From assembly GCA_000378865.1 (NCBI GenBank), contig KB900392.1, positions 1-39,676 of the forward strand: DNA of 39,676 nt, in the 5' to 3' direction. The position numbers and the translations under genes are program-made. This document shows, one piece after another, positions 1 to 6,485 of the stretch; positions within the stretch are counted from its first letter, which is position 1, and each line of letters opens with the position of its first letter. This DNA is from an actinobacterium SCGC AAA278-I18 (GTDB lineage: Bacteria; Actinomycetota; Actinomycetes; Nanopelagicales; Nanopelagicaceae). The notes beneath the pieces are model-generated. The model was not told the origin of the DNA and ran no database searches. It saw only the letters and a list, made by a program, of their open reading frames with translations.

Positions 1-353
1 TAGGTCATCTGCCCATTAATCTTTAGCGCAACCTCAGCATTTCTATATCCACAGCCCGTTACTGGAGTTTGGTCAACATCACTTAACGCAATTGTTGCCA
101 CATATAACTGCCCAGTTGCAGCATCTGATGCGGTAAGTGCTGTGACAGTCACATTCTCATCACAGGCGGTTGCAGCAAGATAGGCCGCACCTTGTGAATC
201 TGGGGTGGTGATAGTAATTAGGGTGGCTGCAAATACTCCACCTGCTCCTAAGAGTGTAAAGAAGGCAATTATTAGAAAATCTTTTTTTGAAAATAAATCA
301 ATGGTGAAGGATCTTAAAACAGTAAGGACTTTAGATAAAGGTCCTGCTAACAT
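1..353 (-). CDS. Secreted pilin-like paralogue 1 (3' end outside window)
   Basis: My own reverse-strand translation from the ATG at 353 stays open to the window edge (117 codons), so the C-terminus is missing. It has a short basic N-terminus, a hydrophobic segment (about residues 24-42) ending GGVFAAT, then ITITTP, the motif TACDENV and later GCGYRNAEVAL. The Cys-Asp and Cys-Gly motifs and the small-residue signal/anchor match five other genes in the first 4.4 kb. The start lies one base beyond the stop of the upstream paralogue (355), so the two are probably translationally coupled. Function is unknown. The SipW-type peptidase nearby suggests it is processed like TasA/camelysin subunits (inference). 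Confidence 0.75.
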   Translation of the reverse strand, partial: MLAGPLSKVLTVLRSFTIDLFSKKDFLIIAFFTLLGAGGVFAATLITITTPDSQGAAYLAATACDENVTVTALTASDAATGQLYVATIALSDVDQTPVTGCGYRNAEVALKINGQMT

Positions 354-354
354 T

Positions 355-903
355 TTAGTTACGTCTGACGCTTAGTACGTATCTAGGAGTTCCGCTTTGT
401 TCGGCATCAAATGCGGTTAATGTTGTATTGGCGTAGTAGGCGCTGGCACCTGCAGTTAAATTTGTAGTTGCGGAGTGGAAATAAAAGGTAGTAGGAGTTG
501 CAGTGGATGGGATTGTCCATGAGGCTTGCATCGCTGTGCCACTACCTAGGTAGACGGCCATATTTAAGATTTGATTTCCACAACCTTCAAGAAATCCATT
601 ACCTGGATCGGTCTGGTTAATGCCAGAGATCTCTATTTGAGATATCTTAAATCTATTACTTGAGTTATCCCAGACAGCAGCTCGGCGAATCGTAATACTT
701 TCATCACATGCGGTAGCAGCAAGATCCTCACCACCCCAAAGCGCAGTTGCACCATTTACAGTGATTGTGTTCTCTGGAGCTGCAACAACACCGCGAGCGA
801 GCATGAAGCCAGAGAAGGCGATTACCATTACAACAAAAAATGGTAATTTCTTTTTCCTTTTACTGGTGCTCGCTTCACTTGCTAGATGTTCCGACATTCC
901 CAT
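355..903 (-). CDS. Secreted pilin-like paralogue 2 (182 aa)
   Basis: A Lys/Arg-rich N-terminus (KRKKK) precedes one hydrophobic segment ending GVVAAPEN, a plausible signal-peptidase site. The secreted part is Ser/Thr/Asn-rich and predicted beta-strand. Family landmarks are TACDESI, ISGIN, EGCGNQI, ASWTIPS and a closing hydrophobic strand (YVLSV). The two conserved cysteines could form a disulphide. The start may be ATG 903 or the in-frame ATG 897; TAAGAT six bases before 897 would suit a leaderless mRNA. A 20-bp near-palindrome lies 35 bases upstream (939-958), so this gene and the partial one after it form a separately controlled unit. It resembles TasA/camelysin-type SipW substrates in architecture only; no close family is recognised. 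Confidence 0.8.
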   Translation of the reverse strand: MGMSEHLASEASTSKRKKKLPFFVVMVIAFSGFMLARGVVAAPENTITVNGATALWGGEDLAATACDESITIRRAAVWDNSSNRFKISQIEISGINQTDPGNGFLEGCGNQILNMAVYLGSGTAMQASWTIPSTATPTTFYFHSATTNLTAGASAYYANTTLTAFDAEQSGTPRYVLSVRRN

Positions 904-938
904 ATCTTAACTCAACCTTTAGGGTTCAAATTCTGTTA

Positions 939-958
939 TGTCACCTAAATAGGTGTCA
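939..958. promoter_or_regulatory. Shared operator-like near-palindrome, copy 1
   Basis: TGTCACCTAAATAGGTGTCA. The core CACCTA/TAGGTG is inverted about the centre, and only the third base of each arm and the two central bases break the symmetry. It lies upstream of the paralogue starting at 903. Similar 20-mers occur at 3113-3132, 3746-3765 and 6466-6485. A dimeric DNA-binding protein site is the simplest reading. Confidence 0.65.
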
Positions 959-989
959 GATATCAAAGTTAATTTGTTAAATCAGCAGA

Positions 990-1952
990 TTAATACCGAT
1001 CTCTTGTCGGAGAAAACATCTTTCGTAGCTGCCCAATTGATAGTGAGATCAGCCAGATTCCACCCAGCATCAGTGCAATTGGTATTGGGCTAAGTAATCT
1101 GCCCAACTTAGGAATTGTAAGTATTACCACCCCCTTCACATCTTTGTTTGCCTTAAGACCATAATCTGGTTGGTTGTTGTTATCTCCTTTAATGGTCCAA
1201 CCACCCTGCGCGCTACCACCAATAATTCTGTGGGCGTAGGTGGTCACGGGTGTGCCATCTAGGGCTCGGGCGGTATAGAGGACAATGTCATTAATCTGTG
1301 GCTTTCGATACTTAGTATTTTCAACTAAAACCACATCACCAATTTTTAGTACTGGAAGCATTGAGCCAGAGAGAACAACTCGTAGCTGAAGTACTTGGAA
1401 AGCGATAAGTAATACAAAGACCGCCAGTAGCCCCATTGCCACACTTTCAATCGCCTTAAAGGCCGCCTTTGATCTACCAGCTGATCTACCACTTGATCTA
1501 GCGGGAATTAAATCCTCTTGCTGCCATAGGTTACTTGGCTGCTCTTGATAACTTTGCGATTGTGAGTTATCTATACTCTGCCGGCTTTTAGGCAGAGTTA
1601 ATTTGCGCCGTTGCTGCTTAACAGTTCTGTTAGCAACAGCTGCCGCAACTGGCATTGGTATTTGATATGGGCGGTTATAAACGATCTGATCCTCTTCAAA
1701 CTCCTCTTGGGCAATTGAGGCAAAATCAGGACCTTGAGTGAAGGTGGGAATTAAGGTGACCTCATCTGAGAGGTGAAATAAGGCGCTGCGAACTCGTTGA
1801 TTATTTGAGATGGTTCTAATTAATACTGATTGCTTCTTCCTTGAATCACCTGATGCTTTAGCAGCGGCTGAGTTATCAACCCAGATATCAAGACCTAACT
1901 CAGGACGAGCGCTTACTCCCCATTTACCAGTTGGTTGATCTAGTGGCGCCAC
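990..1952 (-). CDS. SipW-like type I signal peptidase (Ser/His type) with long N-terminal extension
   Basis: Membrane-bound peptidase of family S26, eukaryotic/archaeal/SipW subtype. The catalytic Ser197 lies in SGSMLP just after a transmembrane helix (about 170-192). His241 in YAHRIIG stands where bacterial LepB enzymes have Lys. A KGDNNNQPD box follows at about 255, and a second membrane helix closes the protein (about 288-306). Unusually, about 165 residues precede the first helix: a possible folded segment (about 20-75), then a Gln/Ser/Arg-rich linker. The start appears to be GTG, 20 bases after the upstream paralogue's stop and without a clear ribosome-binding site. SipW-type peptidases process TasA/TapA-like fibre proteins in Bacillus. 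Here six candidate substrates surround the gene. Confidence 0.88.
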   Translation of the reverse strand: MAPLDQPTGKWGVSARPELGLDIWVDNSAAAKASGDSRKKQSVLIRTISNNQRVRSALFHLSDEVTLIPTFTQGPDFASIAQEEFEEDQIVYNRPYQIPMPVAAAVANRTVKQQRRKLTLPKSRQSIDNSQSQSYQEQPSNLWQQEDLIPARSSGRSAGRSKAAFKAIESVAMGLLAVFVLLIAFQVLQLRVVLSGSMLPVLKIGDVVLVENTKYRKPQINDIVLYTARALDGTPVTTYAHRIIGGSAQGGWTIKGDNNNQPDYGLKANKDVKGVVILTIPKLGRLLSPIPIALMLGGIWLISLSIGQLRKMFSPTRDRY

Positions 1953-1972
1953 TTTGCAAGTATAGGTTTTAC

Positions 1973-2458
1973 TTAGTTGATAGAGATAGCGAAGGTGCCA
2001 AGTGTTGCTGGATCACGGGCGGTGAAGGCGGTGGTGGCGTAGTAGGTGGTGCCGCTATTAGCTGAGTTTGTGGCGGCGGCAAATACATAACTGTTATCTA
2101 GGGTGCTGGAGGCGATACTCCAGGAGGCTTGGTAGGCAACCCCACCAATGACTACAGCAAGTTGCATAACCTTATTTCCACAGGCACTTGCTAAGCCATT
2201 TACCCCTGTGATTGAAATAGTTGAGAGCTTATACATTCCAACGGTTGCATCAATTGAGTTTTGAGTTGTAATACTTACATCAGAATCACAAGAAGTGGCT
2301 GTCGTCGCCCCTGAGCCGACTGACAAGCCACTTCCGGTATTAATCGTTATATTCGTTACTGCAAGTACACCCGACACTAAAAAGCAAATCCCTAGCAGAG
2401 CAAGTGTTATAACGGCGGTTAGGCCTTTATAACTCCTGCGGTTTTTTCTTAATAACAT
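1973..2458 (-). CDS. Secreted pilin-like paralogue 3 (161 aa)
   Basis: A basic N-terminus (LRKNRRSYK), then a hydrophobic helix ending SGVLAV and the family core: ITINTG, ATSCDSDVSI, ISITGV, SACGNKVMQLAVV, ASWSIAS, and a closing FAISIN strand. It is closest by eye to the upstream gene (2489-3001), with which it shares CD-DVxI, KVMQLAVV and a Tyr-Tyr pair near the C-terminus. It is the middle gene of a tight three-gene unit (3001 to 990) that ends in the SipW-like peptidase. The ATG lies in the 3' arm of a 9-bp hairpin (2454-2483) and no good ribosome-binding site precedes it, so translation may depend on the upstream gene. Confidence 0.82.
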   Translation of the reverse strand: MLLRKNRRSYKGLTAVITLALLGICFLVSGVLAVTNITINTGSGLSVGSGATTATSCDSDVSITTQNSIDATVGMYKLSTISITGVNGLASACGNKVMQLAVVIGGVAYQASWSIASSTLDNSYVFAAATNSANSGTTYYATTAFTARDPATLGTFAISIN

Positions 2459-2483
2459 AGCGATATTTTACTACCGCTATGTT
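2454..2483 (-). promoter_or_regulatory. Hairpin that buries the start codon of the gene at 2458
   Basis: On the minus strand AACATAGCG, a 12-base loop and CGCTATGTT form a perfect 9-bp stem. The ATG of the downstream gene is inside the 3' arm. There is no U-tract, so it is not a classical terminator. It could limit initiation or mark an RNA-processing site between the first and second genes of the unit. Confidence 0.5.
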
Positions 2484-2488
2484 AAAAA

Positions 2489-3001
2489 TTATGCGATAGA
2501 GAGCGCTACAGTCGTTAGATTTGAAATACTAAATGAGGTTAGAGCAATTGATGAGTAGTAGTAACTCCCAATATTTCTACCGCTATTAGTTGCACCAAAG
2601 CTATAAATATATCCATTACTAGTACTTGCTGCTATTGAACCAAGGGTCCATGAAGCGTTGTAAACACCAGCTGATGTTACAACTGCCAGTTGCATAACTT
2701 TTCTAGTAGTAGCACCGCAACCAAGTCCAGTGTTATTCAATGTTGAGGACAAATCAACACCAGTTACTTCAAATCCAGTTATATTGTAAAGATTTGTAGT
2801 TGTGTCATACGCCTGAGTTGCTGAGATAGCCACATCAGTATCACAAGTAGTAGCTGTTGCATAACCGGCACCAAGTGATAGTGGAGATCCTGAGTTAATT
2901 GAGATAGATGTTGCAGCAACTACGCCACCAATACCCATAACACCAACTAATGCAACAAGAATTAATAATCTCTTCTTGTTCTTATTGGTTCTTTTTTCCA
3001 T
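2489..3001 (-). CDS. Secreted pilin-like paralogue 4 (170 aa)
   Basis: ATG start with a good AAAGGAG site about 10 bases upstream. A basic N-terminus (EKRTNKNKKR) leads into a hydrophobic segment ending GGVVAAT. The secreted core follows the family pattern: ISINSG, TTCDTDVAI, FEVTGVD, GCGATTRKVMQLAVV, NASWTLGS, a Tyr-rich stretch and a terminal TVALSI strand. It heads a unit with the next paralogue (30-base gap) and the SipW-like peptidase, which suits substrates co-expressed with their peptidase. An operator-like palindrome lies 111 bases upstream (3113-3132). The leader between 3002 and 3112 contains possible promoter elements but none I would assign firmly. Confidence 0.82.
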   Translation of the reverse strand: MEKRTNKNKKRLLILVALVGVMGIGGVVAATSISINSGSPLSLGAGYATATTCDTDVAISATQAYDTTTNLYNITGFEVTGVDLSSTLNNTGLGCGATTRKVMQLAVVTSAGVYNASWTLGSIAASTSNGYIYSFGATNSGRNIGSYYYSSIALTSFSISNLTTVALSIA

Positions 3002-3112
3002 TTTAAATTGCTCCTTTAGGGGAATTTGCTATTCGTCGGGAATAACAGATAGGTAAAGTAAAGCATGAGGGTTAGGGATTTAAAAGTCCCAGATTAAGTC
3101 AAAACAGAAATT

Positions 3113-3132
3113 TGTCACCTAATTAGATGACA
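3113..3132. promoter_or_regulatory. Shared operator-like near-palindrome, copy 2
   Basis: TGTCACCTAATTAGATGACA, symmetrical except for the CCT/GAT half-site difference and flanked by TT on the left and AA on the right. It lies between the stop of the gene ending at 3137 and the start at 3001. It matches the copy at 3746-3765 over TTTGTCACCTAAT. Confidence 0.65.
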
Positions 3133-3136
3133 AAAA

Positions 3137-3649
3137 TTAACTACCTGAAATTCCAATCGCAACCTGTTTCATATCCATAATGCCCACTGATGCAAGTGCA
3201 ATTGAGGCGTTGTAGGTGCCAGAGCTTCCACTTAGCACATATGTCCTTAGGTTGCTGGTGCCAAAGGTAAAAGAAATGGTTGAATAATCTGATCTAGTAG
3301 GCAGCGTCCAAGAAGCTGTCTGAGTTATGTTAACGTCATCAATTACCACCAAGCGTAATATCTGTCCGCCGCAGCCAAGGGGTGCGGCCCGTAAATCAAT
3401 TTCTGAAATCACAAAGGTTCCATACCGGTTATATGGATCGGCATAAGGAGCGGCGGTGTACTTGTATCCATCAATACGAATTAAATTATCGCAAGTAGCG
3501 GTATTAGTAGCTCCTGAGCCCATATTTAGTGAGACATTGTTATTAACAGTTATAACCTGTGCTGCTGTAACTCCGCCAAGACCTAATAGCGCTAGGGTTG
3601 CGATAAGTGCAAAACTAAGTTTTCTACTTAGCTTTAACTTAATTGGCAC
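3137..3649 (-). CDS. Secreted pilin-like paralogue 5 (170 aa)
   Basis: GTG start preceded by AAAAGGAG at good spacing. The basic N-terminus (PIKLKLSRK) and hydrophobic helix end GGVTAAQVI. The family core is ITVNNN, TATCDNLIRI, ISEIDL, GCGGQILRLVV, TASWTLPT and a final VAIGISGS strand. It is more divergent than paralogues 3 and 4 and has an inserted Tyr/Pro-rich loop between the two cysteines. It is transcribed divergently from the paralogue at 3813, and the 163-base gap carries one shared operator-like palindrome (3746-3765), so a single bound protein could control both directions. Its product is presumably exported and processed by the nearby peptidase (inference). Confidence 0.8.
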   Translation of the reverse strand: MPIKLKLSRKLSFALIATLALLGLGGVTAAQVITVNNNVSLNMGSGATNTATCDNLIRIDGYKYTAAPYADPYNRYGTFVISEIDLRAAPLGCGGQILRLVVIDDVNITQTASWTLPTRSDYSTISFTFGTSNLRTYVLSGSSGTYNASIALASVGIMDMKQVAIGISGS

Positions 3650-3745
3650 GGGGAAACTCCTTTTAAAATAAGCACTTCAGACCACTCTCAATCAAACCAT
3701 GAGAGTTTGAAAAAAGAAACTCCAGATATTTAAATAAATCACTTT

Positions 3746-3765
3746 TGTCACCTAATCAGGTTACA
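3746..3765. promoter_or_regulatory. Shared operator-like near-palindrome, copy 3
   Basis: TGTCACCTAATCAGGTTACA, inside TTTTGTCACC...GGTTACAAAC. It lies between divergent genes, 47 bases before the ATG at 3813 and 96 bases before the start at 3649. A possible TAATAT -10 box for the plus-strand gene lies about 20 bases before its ATG, which would put the site upstream of that promoter, a position typical for activators (inference). Confidence 0.65.
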
Positions 3766-3812
3766 AACAACATTAGACTAACTCTCTACCTTAAGTTAAT
3801 ATTCACTTTACT

Positions 3813-4436
3813 ATGCAACGGAGACTTCCCCGTCGCAAAGATGTTGCACAAAATGATTCAGCGATGAATTACTTTTTCGACAACTTTGCCGACCATGAAA
3901 TTGCTGAATATGGCTATAACCGTGCGCCAAAGCGATCTAGGATTTCAGCGCGGAATCCTATTGTTTTAGTATTGATTTGGGCAATCTTAAGTTTTACTGG
4001 AGTAGCTGCTGCGGTGGCAATTACCGTTAGAGGAAATAGTGGTTCAGCAGGTGAGGTCAGCTTAGCTGTTGGACATGCACCAACTGTGGCATGTGATACC
4101 CAAAGCGGAGTAAGTACCGACACTATAAGTAGCTGGTCTACCACCTATACCGATTTCACATTACAAAGAGTTGATCTTTCAAATGTTGATTCAACCTGCG
4201 CTGGTAAGACTTTAACCTTAGTTTTATATTTAAATAACTCAACCTCACAATCGCTAACCTGTGCGCTGCCGGCCACAATTGCAGCAAGTGTTAATTACTC
4301 ACTCGCAACCTTTACCTTTGCTACCGCAAGCTTTGCTACCTCATCTGTTTCTCAGTGGCCATGCACAACTCTTGGTTTGATCACAAATCCAATATATATG
4401 GCATCTCTTGCTGGTACTGCGGTGCAGATTCTTTAA
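3813..4436 (+). CDS. Secreted pilin-like paralogue 6, longer and Cys-rich (207 aa)
   Basis: About 48 residues precede the hydrophobic segment. They are Arg-rich at first, then acidic and aromatic (NYFFDNFADHE), followed by a second basic patch. The helix ends TGVAAAVAITV. The family core is recognisable: VACDTQSGV, VDLSNV, STCAGKTLTLVLYL, with additional cysteines in LTCALPA and WPCTTL. It therefore has four cysteines in the exported part against two in most siblings. It is the only member on the plus strand and ends six bases before the convergent membrane-protein gene. A minor, tip or anchoring subunit of an assembly would fit its different length, but that is speculation. Confidence 0.75.
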   Translation: MQRRLPRRKDVAQNDSAMNYFFDNFADHEIAEYGYNRAPKRSRISARNPIVLVLIWAILSFTGVAAAVAITVRGNSGSAGEVSLAVGHAPTVACDTQSGVSTDTISSWSTTYTDFTLQRVDLSNVDSTCAGKTLTLVLYLNNSTSQSLTCALPATIAASVNYSLATFTFATASFATSSVSQWPCTTLGLITNPIYMASLAGTAVQIL

Positions 4437-4442
4437 AAGCTA

Positions 4443-6218
4443 CTACTGCTTCTTATCAAGCAGATCTAGCTTACGGCCTTGTGAGATTAGTTTTTTCTGA
4501 AGATCAAAGTCATTTTGAGTCAGTGCATATATGGATGCGAGAGATATAACATCACGCCGAGCAGGGGCTTGTTCTAGCAATTCATAAACTAGCTTTTTAG
4601 CATTAGGTATATCTGTTTCCTTAAAAGCAACCCTAGTTAGATCAATTTTAGCCTCAAGGCATCTTGGATTTAAGGCCAGCGCCTTTTTCGCGTTCTTTTT
4701 AGTAATAGCCAGCGCCACCTTGTCATCTTTTTTATATGTCATAAGCCCATTTTGGGGGCCAAAGTAGATTAAGCAGGGCAGATAAGGGGAGATTTGGTAG
4801 GTAGGAATAATCTGCTTTGCAGTCTTTGCTAGCCCCAGATCAAACTTAATCTGTGCATAAACAAAGTTACCGGCAATAAATATGCTTAAAGCGGCAACAG
4901 ATGCGACGCCTGCCCGTATCGGTATCTGAATCACCTTGCGCACATTGCTAATAACACCATTGCTATATGCAGCACCTATTGAGAAGCCGGCCAGTGCCCA
5001 AAAGAGGTACTTATGCTGGATGGTGATCGGGCTGATATTTGAGTTTGAAATAAAAATCAGAAAGAAGACACCTAGCCAGTAGAAGGTGGGGCGATGATTT
5101 GGGTACTTATTGTAATTTATATATAGAGATCTAATTAAGATCAAAAGCAAGAAGGTAAAGGCGAACATGGCAAAGATTCCTAAGGTGGCCATGCTTTGGA
5201 TCACTGAGGAGTGGGCATCATTGGTCACTAAAAACTCATTGCTTTTAAAAGAGTAGAGGCTGCGATGTTGGTCGTAGTAGTAGCCGAAATTATCTGGCCC
5301 AACCCCAAAAAATGGCCGGGAGAAAAACATCTTAACCCCACTTAGCCAGAAGGTGGACCTAACTACTACCTGCTCTTCAGTGGTAATAAAAACTAGTGGG
5401 ATCTTAGCTAGTGGAATTACTAACATTGCTTCAATCCACAGAAGTGTTAAAGCGCTGGCGCTAATTGAGAATCTATTTAATGAGAGTGGAAATCTTTTAA
5501 TTTTTGCTCTGAATTGGTAAATGATAAAAAATACAGCAAAAATTAGTAGATCAATATATCCTTGTTTTGGACCTAGCTTATATATTAAAAATAAAGAAAG
5601 GGGTGGCATAATAATAAATAACACCCGATAAGCAATATGCCGCTTACCAACTAGCAACATAATCAATGGCAGAGTTGTTCCAATCCAAGCAGATAGAAAA
5701 TCTATATTTCCTAAGGTGGAACCAAAGCCGCCATCACCTGGTAGCACAATTAATTTAAATTGCTGCAGTAGGCCAAGAAAGTTAACAGTAAAAAATCCCA
5801 TTATAAAATAAGGCAGGTAATGATTAAATCTGTCCATGCCAACTGTGGCAAAGTAAATTGCAATAAGCAGGAGGCTATATAGTGAGATAAGGCCGGTATA
5901 GCGACCAACATCTCCAACCATTGAGCCAATAATATTTCCGCCGGCAACAGTTGAAATTGCAGTTGATAAAAATAAAGCTACCAGTGCTATCCATATTTTT
6001 TTGCTTAGCTTTGGAATCTTATTTTTAATAACTAAATATGCTCCAGCACCAGTTGCTGAGATAGCTAAAGCAACAAATTGAGCATTAGCATTTCGATCAA
6101 ATGACTCTTTAAAAATAAATCTTGGAATACAAGCAATGCTAGTTAAAATAAAGGAGATGCCAATAAATGAAAATCTATTCGCAATAAAATTTTTCACTAC
6201 AGATAAGCTCTTATTCAC
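4443..6218 (-). CDS. O-antigen ligase/polymerase-like membrane protein with C-terminal TPR-like region
   Basis: 591 residues with roughly ten to twelve hydrophobic helices in the first 460. The signature of the Wzy/WaaL superfamily lies near the middle: a large periplasmic-type loop with FFGVGPDNFGYYYDQHR, then TNDAHSSVIQSMATLGI. The C-terminal 110 residues are soluble, with repeated Ala/Leu helices (KKNAKKALALNPRCLEAKIDL) that look like TPR units. This family joins or polymerises lipid-linked glycans, including O-oligosaccharyltransferases that glycosylate pilins. Whether the substrate here is a surface polysaccharide or the neighbouring Ser/Thr-rich secreted proteins cannot be told from sequence. 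No other glycan gene is in view. It is convergent with the gene ending at 4436. Confidence 0.8.
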   Translation of the reverse strand: MNKSLSVVKNFIANRFSFIGISFILTSIACIPRFIFKESFDRNANAQFVALAISATGAGAYLVIKNKIPKLSKKIWIALVALFLSTAISTVAGGNIIGSMVGDVGRYTGLISLYSLLLIAIYFATVGMDRFNHYLPYFIMGFFTVNFLGLLQQFKLIVLPGDGGFGSTLGNIDFLSAWIGTTLPLIMLLVGKRHIAYRVLFIIMPPLSLFLIYKLGPKQGYIDLLIFAVFFIIYQFRAKIKRFPLSLNRFSISASALTLLWIEAMLVIPLAKIPLVFITTEEQVVVRSTFWLSGVKMFFSRPFFGVGPDNFGYYYDQHRSLYSFKSNEFLVTNDAHSSVIQSMATLGIFAMFAFTFLLLILIRSLYINYNKYPNHRPTFYWLGVFFLIFISNSNISPITIQHKYLFWALAGFSIGAAYSNGVISNVRKVIQIPIRAGVASVAALSIFIAGNFVYAQIKFDLGLAKTAKQIIPTYQISPYLPCLIYFGPQNGLMTYKKDDKVALAITKKNAKKALALNPRCLEAKIDLTRVAFKETDIPNAKKLVYELLEQAPARRDVISLASIYALTQNDFDLQKKLISQGRKLDLLDKKQ

Positions 6219-6371
6219 TTATCTCCCATTCAATTTGACTGTGTTACTTAAGTTAATAAAACAATAATTAAGTAAATCATCTTTTAATTAAAATTAATTA
6301 CTCTTATGGTTTATGTCTTCTAAAAATTGATCACACCTGGCCAAAGATGGCATCTGTTTAATAGATATGCT

Positions 6372-6416
6372 GGGTTAACCCCTCACATAAGTATTTCTCG
6401 CATAATGGGTTAACCC
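6372..6416. promoter_or_regulatory. Pair of identical GGGTTAACCC palindromes
   Basis: TGGGTTAACCCCT occurs twice, with its perfect 10-bp palindrome at 6372-6381 and 6407-6416, start to start 35 bases. The pair lies in the 251-base divergent region between the O-antigen-ligase-like gene and the LuxR-type regulator. Two identical symmetric sites suggest a cooperative operator for an unidentified protein. Confidence 0.5.
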
Positions 6417-6465
6417 CTTAATTTTCAGCATTAATCGATAAAAATTTTAAATGCTGTCACACTTT

Positions 6466-6485
6466 TGTCATGTCAATAGGTGTCA
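6466..6485. promoter_or_regulatory. Shared operator-like motif, copy 4, over the regulator's start codon
   Basis: TGTCATGTCAATAGGTGTCA agrees with copy 1 (939-958) at 17 of 20 positions by hand comparison. The right half AATAGGTGTCA is identical to copy 1 over 11 bases. It covers the ATG at 6470. Another TGTCAC half lies at 6455-6460. The position suggests repression of the regulator gene, possibly by its own product. Confidence 0.55.

Noticed and set aside
3456-3671. 71-aa plus-strand ORF inside the secreted-protein gene
   Set aside because: It is antisense to a clear family member and has no ribosome-binding site or recognisable motif.
1-4436. Type IV pilus cluster
   Set aside because: No prepilin motif (Gly-Phe-x4-Glu), assembly ATPase or prepilin peptidase was found; a Ser/His signal peptidase points to another kind of assembly.
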